Notes under the pieces: model-generated
What the model was told of the DNA's origin: nothing
The model's database searches: none
Seen by the model: the letters and a program-made list of their open reading frames with translations, nothing else
Shown here: positions 7,613 to 14,768 of the stretch, piece by piece
Position numbering within the stretch: the stretch's first letter is position 1
Layout: every line of letters starts with the position of its first letter
DNA from: Spirochaetota bacterium
GTDB lineage: Bacteria > Spirochaetota > GWE2-31-10 > MWDO01
Direction of reading: 5' to 3'
DNA length: 16,563 bases
NCBI GenBank assembly: GCA_017998755.1
Contig: JAGOCL010000015.1
Location: forward strand, 1 to 16,563
Made by a program: the position numbers and the translations under genes

Positions 7613-8326
7613 ATGAAGAAGATCGCGTTATTAATAATTATTATCGTAGTTCTCATTTCTTGCGGTAACGAGCCGCCGTCGATATCGTTTCCGACTTACA
7701 ACATTTTGATATATCAGGCGGGATGCTTTGAGAATATTCTGAACGACTATATATACCTTTCGATATATTTTATCCTAAACGACGAGAACGGATTTGAGGA
7801 TATAAAAGAGGTCAAGATAACTCATATCGACACAGAATATTCATGGATTATAAAGGCTGAAAATCTTTCGAAAGTTGAGTGGAACGACAAAACGTTGTCG
7901 GGATTTTCTTTCATAGAGATCGGCAACGCCAAAAAAGTTCTTCTTGGCGATTATCATATCGAAGTTCTCGACAAGTCCGACAATCTTTCCGACGCTATGA
8001 TGACTGTAGACCCGGAAGGGTACGAGACCGCTAAAGAGTTAGATTTGCCTGAAATTAAGTACCAATTAGCTTTGTCTAAAGATATGAAACAACTTACCGT
8101 CGAGAACGACGAGTACGCTTCTTGCGAAATAAAATTTGTCGATAATCCGGCGTTTTTTAACGGCGGTAGAAAAAAGTTTGCTTCCAATGAAAAAATCATA
8201 CTCAACAATAACAAACCTGTCGACGCCGGTTCGGTTATATCGGTAAGAGTAAATAAAGGCCTTTCGGAAAATATCGTATATTTTTTAAAACCTCTCGACG
8301 TAAAAACGCTAAGTTTAGGCGAGTAG
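7613..8326 (+). CDS. Putative lipoprotein of unknown function
   Basis: From the ATG at 7613 the protein has 237 residues. It opens with a textbook lipoprotein signal: MKK, then a hydrophobic stretch of I, L and V (4-15), then the lipobox L-I-S-C with the lipidated cysteine at 17. The mature part begins GNEPPSISFPTYN and looks mainly beta-stranded, with alternating hydrophobic residues and many D, K and E. No domain is recognised. It resembles small Ig-like or surface lipoproteins only in a general way. An in-frame TTG at 7604 would add three residues before the signal. It is less likely, because neither start has a Shine-Dalgarno and the ATG gives a cleaner signal peptide. The gene lies 40 bp after glgX on the same strand and may have its own promoter. 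It converges with mutS, with 25 bp between the stops. Confidence 0.75.
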   Translation: MKKIALLIIIIVVLISCGNEPPSISFPTYNILIYQAGCFENILNDYIYLSIYFILNDENGFEDIKEVKITHIDTEYSWIIKAENLSKVEWNDKTLSGFSFIEIGNAKKVLLGDYHIEVLDKSDNLSDAMMTVDPEGYETAKELDLPEIKYQLALSKDMKQLTVENDEYASCEIKFVDNPAFFNGGRKKFASNEKIILNNNKPVDAGSVISVRVNKGLSENIVYFLKPLDVKTLSLGE

Positions 8327-8351
8327 TATCGCGCTTAATTAACGGATTTGA

Positions 8352-10949
8352 TCATTTCTTGAGTTTTTTTTGGTAGTCTGATAATATATTTAGCGCTTGT
8401 ATCGGAGCGATCCTATCAAGATCAAGGTATTTCAAGTCGTTTAGTATTTTTTCGTTATCTTTATTAGCGGGCGGCGCGGAAAAATCAAAAAGATCGTATT
8501 GGTTTTTAACGAGTTCTACTTTATTTTGAACTGATTCTTTGTTTTCCAGCTTTGCGAGAATATTTTCGGCAAGCGTAATAGTTTCTTTCGGCATTTGAGC
8601 GATTTTGGCGACGTGGATTCCATAACTTTTCTCGGACGGTTTTTCGATTATTTTATGCAAGAATATTATATCCTCGCCGTCCTCGCTTATCGCTACGCTT
8701 AAGTTTTTTATCCCTTTTTTATCGGAAAGTTTGGTCAATTCGTGGTAGTGAGTCGCGAATAAAGTTTTCGCCCCGAGATATTTCTTGTCGGTAATATATT
8801 CGACGCACGCCCACGCGATCGAAAGCCCGTCGAAGGTCGAGGTTCCCCGGCCGATCTCGTCCATTATTATCAGACTTTTGTTCGTAGCGTTTTTGAGAAT
8901 ATTCGCCGTCTCGGACATCTCCACGAGAAAGGTGGACTGTCCGCGAGCAAGGTTGTCGGAGGCGCCGATTCTGGTAAAAATACGATCGACGACGCCTATT
9001 CGCGCTTCCATAGCCGGTACAAACATACCGATTTGCGCGAGTAGTACTATCAACGCCGTTTGACGGAGATACGTCGATTTACCGGACATATTGGGACCGG
9101 TAATAATGAAGAAGAAATCCTTGTCGTTATCCGCTTCAAGATCGTTATCGATAAAGTCGTCCCGACCGATTTTTTTTTCAACTACGGGATGCCTCCCTTT
9201 TTTTATAATAATAGAATCGCCGTTTGTAACTATCGGTCGTGTATATCTGTTGATCAGCGAGACGTTGGCGTATGAGATTAATACGTCTATTTGAGCAATT
9301 ATTTTAGCGTTAGTCTGTATTCTTCTTATTTCTTTCAATATTACGTCCCGCGCTTCGAAGAAAATATTTTGCTCGATTAAGTTTATCTCTTCTCTGGCGT
9401 TTAATATTTTAGATTCGTACTCGCTTAGCGTCTTACTTGTGTAACGATTGACGTTGACGAGATTTTGCCTTAGGATATACGACTCCGGAATGTTTTTTGA
9501 TTGAAGTTTGGATACTTCAAAAAAATATCCCAATATCTTGTTATATTTTATTCTTAAAGTCGGCGTATTAAATTTTTCTCGTTCTTCAAGCTCGACGGAG
9601 TTCATTATCTCTTTGGTTTTAAAACTCAAATCTCGTAATTCGTCTAGTTTCTTATTATAACCTTCGCGGACTATATTGCCTTCGTTTATTACCGCGGAAG
9701 GCTCCTCTTTTATAGTTTTTTCGACGTAATCTATGATATTATCCAGATTTTCTAAAGATTTGTGGAATTCGGCGAGAGGTTTGACGTTTTCGGTAAGTTT
9801 ATCAATATTTTTACAATAAATCAAGGAGTTTTTAAGACTAACCAAATCTTTGGGATTTGCCCGATCCATAGCGATTCTCGATATAAGGCGTTCGAGATCC
9901 ATAATATTTTTTATCTCGCGTTCGATTTTATCCATAACGTTTTGATTTTTAATGAAGAATTCTACTATATCCAAGCGCTTATTTATATCTTCGGGGAATA
10001 ACAAAGGTTCGACGATCATTTTTTTTAGCAGACGCCCCCCCATCGGCGTTGAAGTATTATCAAGAACTTCCAACAAACTGTTTATTGAGGTTCCGTCTTG
10101 TAGATTTTTGATCAATTCGAGATTTTTTACGGTAGATTCGTCTAAAATCATTGTTTTTTTATTGTTATTGAAATTTATTTTCCATATATGAGAAGCGAGT
10201 CCTTTTATATTTTCAGAAACGTATTTCAATATGGCGCATGGGGTAGTGAAGTTTGTTTGAAGAACGTATTTTTCTATCTCGCCAAAAATTTCTGTTCCAA
10301 ATTGGTTTGCAATTATCTTATCGTTTTCTTCCGATTCAAAATACCATAGCGGAAATCTATTTATAAGGATATTTTCGTATTCCATTATCGTAGATCGTAT
10401 GCGTTCGTCGCCCGTCCAGAGGTCTTCTGGGACGAGAATTTCTTTCGGCGCGATTCTGACCAGTTCCCCTTTGAAAATAGAGAAATCCCCGGTTATATCT
10501 ATTTCGTTAAATTCAAAGTCGCCGGTTGACAAATCCAATACTGCGAATTCCAAATATATCCCTTTTTTGTTTAAAGCAAGAAGGAAATTGTTTGATTTAT
10601 TGTTTAATAGTCCGCCGTCGACGATAGTTCCGGGGGTAAGGATATTTTCTACGTCCCGTTTGACTATCCCTTTGGATAATTTCGGATCTTCAAGTTGCTC
10701 GCAAATAGCGACCTTTCTACCGGCGGCAAGTATCTTGGCGGAATACCCCTCGACGGCGTGATATGGGACGCCGCACATTGGGACGTCGCCGCGTTTTGTA
10801 AGCGTTATGTTTAGTATTTTCGACGCTTCGACGGCGTCCGGACCAAACATTTCGTAGAAGTCTCCGCATCTGAAAAAGAGGAACGCGTCGGGGTGTTTTT
10901 CTTTTACCTCTTTATATTGTCTCATCATCGGAGTATTTGATTCAATCAT
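8352..10949 (-). CDS. mutS: DNA mismatch repair protein MutS
   Basis: MutS binds mismatches and small loops and recruits MutL in an ATP-dependent way. Numbered from the preferred ATG at 10949 (865 residues), the N-terminal domain carries TPMMRQY (6-12) and the mismatch-wedge motif F31-Y-E33 in GDFYEMF. The ABC-type ATPase has Walker A GPNMSGKST (618-626), the conserved ARGQSTFLVEM segment (669-679), Walker B ending in D697/E698 followed by GRGTSTFDG, and FATHYHEL (732-739). Near the C-terminus, QYDLF (817-821) fits the QxxLF beta-clamp-binding motif. This is the MutS1 type; MutS2's Smr domain is absent. A TTG at 10961 would add four residues. I prefer the ATG, which follows a GGCGG (10955-10959) and overlaps the preceding stop as ATGATTGA. 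The gene is last in a six-gene operon. No mutL is in the window. Confidence 0.95.
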   Translation of the reverse strand: MIESNTPMMRQYKEVKEKHPDAFLFFRCGDFYEMFGPDAVEASKILNITLTKRGDVPMCGVPYHAVEGYSAKILAAGRKVAICEQLEDPKLSKGIVKRDVENILTPGTIVDGGLLNNKSNNFLLALNKKGIYLEFAVLDLSTGDFEFNEIDITGDFSIFKGELVRIAPKEILVPEDLWTGDERIRSTIMEYENILINRFPLWYFESEENDKIIANQFGTEIFGEIEKYVLQTNFTTPCAILKYVSENIKGLASHIWKINFNNNKKTMILDESTVKNLELIKNLQDGTSINSLLEVLDNTSTPMGGRLLKKMIVEPLLFPEDINKRLDIVEFFIKNQNVMDKIEREIKNIMDLERLISRIAMDRANPKDLVSLKNSLIYCKNIDKLTENVKPLAEFHKSLENLDNIIDYVEKTIKEEPSAVINEGNIVREGYNKKLDELRDLSFKTKEIMNSVELEEREKFNTPTLRIKYNKILGYFFEVSKLQSKNIPESYILRQNLVNVNRYTSKTLSEYESKILNAREEINLIEQNIFFEARDVILKEIRRIQTNAKIIAQIDVLISYANVSLINRYTRPIVTNGDSIIIKKGRHPVVEKKIGRDDFIDNDLEADNDKDFFFIITGPNMSGKSTYLRQTALIVLLAQIGMFVPAMEARIGVVDRIFTRIGASDNLARGQSTFLVEMSETANILKNATNKSLIIMDEIGRGTSTFDGLSIAWACVEYITDKKYLGAKTLFATHYHELTKLSDKKGIKNLSVAISEDGEDIIFLHKIIEKPSEKSYGIHVAKIAQMPKETITLAENILAKLENKESVQNKVELVKNQYDLFDFSAPPANKDNEKILNDLKYLDLDRIAPIQALNILSDYQKKLKK

Positions 10950-12117
10950 AACTGCCGCCAAGTTCTAAAGTTATAGCTTCTACATTTTTATCTTTCAGCT
11001 CTATTAGTTTGTCGTTTGCTTTTGTTTTGTCGTCAAAAGGGCCTATAAGTATTCTGAAATTTGTCAGCCCGGTTTTTGAAGAAACGGTTTCGGAATAAAA
11101 CGCTTTTTCTCCCCATTTTTTATTAAAATTATCGACGTAGGTTTTAGAGTTTTCCTCGCTCGAAAAATAGCCTATCTGAAGGTAATATCCGCTTTTTAGC
11201 TCTTTTTTATCGCCCGCCGTTTCTTCTTTCTTTTCAATAAATTCTTCGTTGGAAAGTTTGATATCCGCTCGCAGACGGGCTAAAGATTTTTTTTTATAGT
11301 CGTTGTTTTCTTCGAGGTTTATCAAATTCAACTCAATAAATTCGTCTAATTCTTTAACGTCTTTGAGTTCTCGCGAATATTTTTGGGCTTCGTGATTTTG
11401 CGGGCTGTCGGGATATAATTCGCCGATCATAGTCTGAATCTTTTTTGAGTAATCTGGCTTATTTTGCGCAAGATAAATTTTTAATAGTTCCAACAACGCC
11501 GCCGGAGCTTTGCAACTCAACGGAAATGTTCCGGCGGTTATAAGGTAAAACTGCTCCGCGTCGTCGGTTAAGCCCTGTTTTAGCATTACCGCTCCAAGAA
11601 GGAAGTATGCGCGGGCCAAATCTTCGTAATCTTCTATCTCTTCAAGAACTTCGTATAAATTCTTAATTGCGTCTTTAAAATTCAACAGTTCGTATTCGAT
11701 TTCAGACGCGACTAACAGCGCTTTTTGCCAGTACGGCGTCCCTTTTGATCTTTGCGATATTTCGTAAAACTCCGCCAACGCCTCTTTAAATTTCCCTTTG
11801 AATTTATATAGCGACGCCAGTTCGTACCGCGCCAGAAATCTAAATCTCGATTTTGGATATTCCGACAGAAAAGTATTGTATTCAACGACTGAAGCGTCAA
11901 AATCTGAGGTAATTCTCGCTATTCTAAGCTGAATTTTCTCTTTTTGAGCGTTATCTTTGGAAATATTCAAGTATTCTTTGTAATACTTAACGGCCGATTT
12001 ATAGTTTTTTATTTGATCGAACGACAATGCTTTTTTGTATATATCGAGCTCTTTTGTTTGAGAAAATAAAAACATAAAGGAGAATAAAAATGTTATTAAT
12101 AATATTTTTTTTTTCAC
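10942..12117 (-). CDS. Secreted TPR-repeat protein with C-terminal SPOR domain
   Basis: This 391-residue protein has an N-terminal signal sequence (MKKK followed by hydrophobic residues 5-18, with probable cleavage near LFS-Q at 19/20). TPR-like helical repeats run from about 22 to 250, with pairs such as NYKSAVKYYKEYL, KFKEALAEFYEI and NFKDAIKNLYEVL. A charged linker (about 250-305) leads to a SPOR domain (309-389: YYLQIGYFSSEENSKTYV, later FRILIGPF). SPOR domains bind denuded peptidoglycan glycan strands, often at division sites. TPRs bind partner proteins, so a periplasmic envelope or division role is likely. The start codon is GTG, 2 nt after the miaB stop, with AGAGGA (12125-12130) 7 nt upstream. 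The codons after GTG form a run of ten A residues. The 3' end overlaps mutS by 8 nt. YbgF/CpoB-like proteins are a loose analogy, without SPOR. Confidence 0.82.
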   Translation of the reverse strand: MKKKILLITFLFSFMFLFSQTKELDIYKKALSFDQIKNYKSAVKYYKEYLNISKDNAQKEKIQLRIARITSDFDASVVEYNTFLSEYPKSRFRFLARYELASLYKFKGKFKEALAEFYEISQRSKGTPYWQKALLVASEIEYELLNFKDAIKNLYEVLEEIEDYEDLARAYFLLGAVMLKQGLTDDAEQFYLITAGTFPLSCKAPAALLELLKIYLAQNKPDYSKKIQTMIGELYPDSPQNHEAQKYSRELKDVKELDEFIELNLINLEENNDYKKKSLARLRADIKLSNEEFIEKKEETAGDKKELKSGYYLQIGYFSSEENSKTYVDNFNKKWGEKAFYSETVSSKTGLTNFRILIGPFDDKTKANDKLIELKDKNVEAITLELGGSYD

Positions 12118-12119
12118 AA

Positions 12120-13421
12120 CTAAATCCTCTCCCCGAAGAGCGAATTTCCGATTAATTTGACGGCTTTCATTTTCACGATTTTACCGATCTCAAAATCGGG
12201 ACTGTTATATATTATCATAAGGTCTTCTTTTGTTAACCCCAGTATTTCATTTTGGTTGTTTTTGCTTTTTCTTTCGGGGATAACTTCAAAAATATCGCCT
12301 ATGCGACCGGCTTTTTTATTTTTTCGTATATCAATTTGTAAGTCTATGATAGTTTGCAGACGATCTAATTTTTCTTCGTCGGGAACGTCGTCGGCGAAGT
12401 TGTTAGACGAATAAGTGTTTTCTCTGGTATTGTACTTATACATATAAGCGTCGTCAAACTCGACGGTCTTCATCAAATTTACCGTATCTTGAAAATCCGC
12501 CGACGTTTCGCCGGGAAAACCGACAATTATATCCGTCGTAAGATTTAAACTCGGGACAAGTTTCTTTAGTTTAGCGATCTTATCGATATAGGTTTCAATT
12601 TTGTATTTTCTGTTCATTTTTTCCAGAACATTGTTCGATCCCGACTGGACGGCGAGATGAAGATAGTTTGCTACTTTATCTTCAGAGCTTATTACTTCGA
12701 TTAATTCGTCTGTAAAATCTTTGGGATGACTGGAAAGGTATTTGATCCACTTTATATCCGTTTCGCGGGCAATTTTTTTTAACAATTCGGGAAAAGTTAT
12801 ATCTCCTTTATCTAATCCGTACGAATTTACGTTTTGTCCCAGCAAAGTTACTTGTATTACGCCTTTTTGAGTCAGTTTAGCTACGTCGTCGATTATTTCT
12901 GCGGAATTTCTAGATATTTCTCTGCCTCTCAGATACGGAACGATACAGTACGAGCAGAAGTTGTTACAACCGGAGCTGATGGTAACAAAGGCTTTTGCGG
13001 GGTTATCGGTTTCGGGAGACGAATAACTGAAGGGGAGGTCTTTTTCGTCTATATAAACATTTCTCTCTTTTTTATTGAAATTCTGGATAAGATAAGGAAT
13101 TTTGTCTTTAAAAAATGTTCCAACGACTAGGTCTACTCCGTAACCGGAGCTTTTTATTTCGTCGCCGATCCTTTGACTCATACAGCCCATAACGGCGACT
13201 ACAATGTCTTTTTTGCGTTTGAGGTTCTTATAATATCCCAATCTTCCCCAAATTCTATTTTCTGCGGTTTTTCTTACTGAACACGTATTGATAATAATAA
13301 TATCGGAATTTTCGGGGCTTTGCCCTTCCGAGTAACCGGCGATTCTTAGTTTTTCCGTCAGGGATAACGAATCCGCCTTATTCATCTGGCAACCGTAAGT
13401 TTCTATAAAAAAATACTTCAT
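12120..13421 (-). CDS. miaB: MiaB, tRNA-2-methylthio-N6-isopentenyladenosine synthase
   Basis: MiaB is a radical SAM enzyme that methylthiolates i6A at position 37 of tRNAs reading UNN codons. The 433 residues show the three-part structure. The N-terminal MTTase domain opens with ETYGCQMNKADS and has auxiliary-cluster cysteines C11, C47 and C80. The radical SAM core has C152, C156 and C159 (CNNFCSYC), preceded by ISSG and followed by VPYLRGREISR. A C-terminal TRAM domain covers about 377-433. The YGCQMN sequence favours MiaB over MtaB or RimO. The ATG overlaps the preceding stop as ATGA and has no visible Shine-Dalgarno, so translation is probably coupled to the upstream gene. The SPOR protein gene begins 2 nt after the stop. 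miaA, needed for the substrate i6A, is not in the window. Confidence 0.95.
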   Translation of the reverse strand: MKYFFIETYGCQMNKADSLSLTEKLRIAGYSEGQSPENSDIIIINTCSVRKTAENRIWGRLGYYKNLKRKKDIVVAVMGCMSQRIGDEIKSSGYGVDLVVGTFFKDKIPYLIQNFNKKERNVYIDEKDLPFSYSSPETDNPAKAFVTISSGCNNFCSYCIVPYLRGREISRNSAEIIDDVAKLTQKGVIQVTLLGQNVNSYGLDKGDITFPELLKKIARETDIKWIKYLSSHPKDFTDELIEVISSEDKVANYLHLAVQSGSNNVLEKMNRKYKIETYIDKIAKLKKLVPSLNLTTDIIVGFPGETSADFQDTVNLMKTVEFDDAYMYKYNTRENTYSSNNFADDVPDEEKLDRLQTIIDLQIDIRKNKKAGRIGDIFEVIPERKSKNNQNEILGLTKEDLMIIYNSPDFEIGKIVKMKAVKLIGNSLFGERI

Positions 13422-14029
13422 TTATCGGTTTTTTTTTCTTTTTCTATATATTGTATTTTTTCTTTAATTACGAATTTCTGCTTTCCTTCGGCTTTAACGT
13501 CTTCTATAACGGCAAAAATTCCGCTACCCATATACGCAAATCTCTCCGTAGGTTTTAGAAGAAAAAGCTTTTTTGCTTCTTCAAATACGCAATCGAAGTG
13601 AGCCAGCTTATTTTTTTCTTTATGCATAATAGATTGGGACATATTTACAATTATTTTGTTACAAATCGGACAAATTTCGTTTTGAAAAGAGTTGATTTTA
13701 TATGGAATAATCGTTCTATTCCTTTTAACTCGGATTTTTTCGTTCTTTTTTTTCTCAGAATTAAAATATTTTTGGATTATCGACGATATGTTTTTTTTCT
13801 CGGTAGGTTTAACTTCGGCTTTTTTGTTAAAAACAACCTTATTCAAAACAACTTTATGCGGATGCTTTTTTACTTCAACCTCTTTGAAGTTGTCGTCGTT
13901 ATCTTTTTTAGAGAAATTTGTCGTAACGACAGACTTTATCTCATGTCCGTTTAGGTTTTTTACAACTTTTTTTTCGGTATATGTAAAATTTTCCCGGCTT
14001 CTACTATTTTTATTTCGCCTTTTGTTCAC
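13418..14029 (-). CDS. Basic protein with a CxxC...HxxC putative metal-binding module
   Basis: This protein has 203 residues. The N-terminal half (1-110) is highly charged, lysine- and asparagine-rich, and probably disordered. A compact C-terminal module starts at C120-P-I-C123, followed by H144-F-D-C147 (AHFDC), a spacing that suggests a single zinc site. After it comes KPTERFAYMGSGIFAVIEDV (159-178), which looks like a short conserved beta sheet. I recall similar small proteins with a CPxC...HFDC pattern in spirochaetes, but I cannot confirm that and no function is assigned. A role in RNA or DNA binding is only an inference from the basic N-terminus and the neighbours miaB and yraN. The GTG start overlaps the preceding stop as GTGA, with GAGGAG (14041-14046) 11 nt upstream. 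The stop overlaps the miaB start (ATGA). Confidence 0.75.
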   Translation of the reverse strand: MNKRRNKNSRSRENFTYTEKKVVKNLNGHEIKSVVTTNFSKKDNDDNFKEVEVKKHPHKVVLNKVVFNKKAEVKPTEKKNISSIIQKYFNSEKKKNEKIRVKRNRTIIPYKINSFQNEICPICNKIIVNMSQSIMHKEKNKLAHFDCVFEEAKKLFLLKPTERFAYMGSGIFAVIEDVKAEGKQKFVIKEKIQYIEKEKKTDK

Positions 14030-14160
14030 AGTCCTAATATCTCCTCAGATAATAACACAGCAATTCGGGATATAGCCTTCTCCAGATATGCTTGATTATT
14101 AATTTTTAGTTTTAACTCTCTTATCCTTTTAGGATTTTTTGGTCGCGCTTTTTTTACCAT
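14026..14160 (-). CDS. Small basic protein of 44 residues, unknown function
   Basis: From the ATG at 14160 the product begins MVKKARPKNPKRIRELKLKI and ends LSEEILGL. It has a strongly basic N-terminus (about ten K/R in the first 18 residues) followed by an amphipathic helix. The start is chosen because GAGGG (14171-14175) lies 10 nt upstream. A longer in-frame ATG at 14217 would add 19 hydrophobic/aromatic residues and overlap yraN, and has no good ribosome site. The stop overlaps the GTG of the next gene (GTGA). Tight packing between two genes in an operon, with a good ribosome site, argues that it is real. No family is recognised. It could be a nucleic-acid-binding or ribosome-associated peptide. 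Confidence 0.6.
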   Translation of the reverse strand: MVKKARPKNPKRIRELKLKINNQAYLEKAISRIAVLLSEEILGL

Positions 14161-14170
14161 ATATATAATA

Positions 14171-14176
14171 CCCTCA
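14171..14176 (-). promoter_or_regulatory. Ribosome binding site deciding the start of the 44-residue protein
   Basis: Read on the minus strand, TGAGGG lies 10 nt before the ATG at 14160, in the 29-nt gap after the yraN stop. It favours the short form over the longer start at 14217. Confidence 0.5.
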
Positions 14177-14189
14177 AAATAATAATAAA

Positions 14190-14579
14190 TCAATAAAAAA
14201 TTTGATTTTTTAACCATTCAACCTTGAACGATTTATAAACGTCTGAATATAGTAAGCTCAGCATATCAAATCTGCACTCTTTGTCTGAAAAATTGTTCTC
14301 AATTAAAAACATTTCTGCAGATTTCTGAAGTTTTTCCCACTTTCTTTGATCGATAGATTCGAAAGGCGCGCCGAAACTACAATCAAATCTTAGCTTAACC
14401 TCAATAAAAATTATCGTCTTATTTTCAATTCCGATTAGGTCTATTTCGCCAAATTTAGTAAAATAATTTCTTTTAATAATTTCAATATCTCTGCTTTCTA
14501 AAAACTTGGCCGCAATATCTTCTCCGAATCGTCCTACGCGAGTTTTGTTATATTTTTCAGGATTATTATCTTTTTCCAT
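14190..14579 (-). CDS. YraN family (UPF0102) putative endonuclease-fold protein
   Basis: The product has 129 residues from the ATG at 14579. Conserved YraN features appear in order: VGRFGEDIAAKFL near the N-terminus; RNYFTKFGEIDLI, with the E and D of the GEIDLI motif; FIEVKLR, with the E-x-K catalytic-type pair; then FGAPFESID and the KLQK helix. The fold is that of PD-(D/E)xK nucleases and Holliday-junction resolvases. The family's cellular role is not established. An ATG at 14588 would add three residues, but it directly abuts the AAGGA (14589-14593). The ATG at 14579 has a 9-nt spacing to that site, so I prefer it. It is the first gene of the minus-strand operon that ends in mutS. Confidence 0.9.
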   Translation of the reverse strand: MEKDNNPEKYNKTRVGRFGEDIAAKFLESRDIEIIKRNYFTKFGEIDLIGIENKTIIFIEVKLRFDCSFGAPFESIDQRKWEKLQKSAEMFLIENNFSDKECRFDMLSLLYSDVYKSFKVEWLKNQIFY

Positions 14580-14588
14580 TATCTCCAT

Positions 14589-14593
14589 TCCTT
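14589..14593 (-). promoter_or_regulatory. Ribosome binding site of the yraN-family gene
   Basis: AAGGA on the minus strand is 0 nt from the ATG at 14588 and 9 nt from the ATG at 14579. The spacing favours the latter as the start. Confidence 0.45.
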
Positions 14594-14662
14594 TTTTTAA
14601 AATTACTACGGCCTTACGTATTCCGGTTTTTTACTACGAATAACCTCGGTAGAGTTTATCTT

Positions 14663-14689
14663 ATTATATATAACAATTTATTTTTGTAA
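14663..14689 (-). promoter_or_regulatory. Possible promoter of the yraN-miaB-mutS operon
   Basis: On the minus strand TTACAA (14689-14684) is followed after 15 bp by a perfect TATAAT (14668-14663). A second TATAAT lies at 14696-14691. The spacing is short and the region is AT-rich, so the exact promoter is uncertain. A promoter somewhere in this divergent gap is required by the gene layout. Confidence 0.3.
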
Positions 14690-14701
14690 TATTATACAAA
14701 A
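14682..14701. repeat. Short inverted repeat in the divergent intergenic region
   Basis: TTTTGTA (14682-14688) and TACAAAA (14695-14701) are perfect 7-bp arms around a 6-bp centre, about the size of a dimeric repressor site. It overlaps the -35 region of the proposed minus-strand promoter. It may equally be a chance feature of AT-rich DNA. Confidence 0.3.
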
Positions 14702-14746
14702 GCGCCAAAATATTTATATTTTTAGATGTATTTATCGAAAATATAT

Positions 14747-14752
14747 TATAAT
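14747..14752 (+). promoter_or_regulatory. Possible -10 element for the gene at 14769
   Basis: A perfect TATAAT lies 16 bp before the ATG at 14769. No convincing -35 is found 16-18 bp upstream. AGGA (14759-14762), 6 nt before the ATG, is the likely ribosome site. Confidence 0.3.
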
Positions 14753-14768
14753 TATTCTAGGATGCGCG

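Noticed and set aside
8327..8351. TTAATTAA palindrome between the convergent lipoprotein and mutS stops, considered as a bidirectional terminator
   Set aside because: It is only eight AT base pairs with no loop and no T-run, too weak to call.
10399..10761. Plus-strand frame of 120 codons inside mutS
   Set aside because: The region is the conserved N-terminal part of mutS on the other strand. The frame is a by-product of its codon bias. The same applies to 8785-9294 and 9762-10191.
13598..14075. Two overlapping plus-strand frames, rich in F and L, opposite the CxxC protein gene
   Set aside because: They are the complement of lysine-rich coding sequence (AAA read as TTT). The phenylalanine-rich products look artificial and have no ribosome sites.
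14158..14217. Longer form of the 44-residue protein starting at 14217
   Set aside because: It would overlap the end of yraN and add 19 atypical residues. No Shine-Dalgarno precedes it, whereas GAGGG is well placed for the ATG at 14160.
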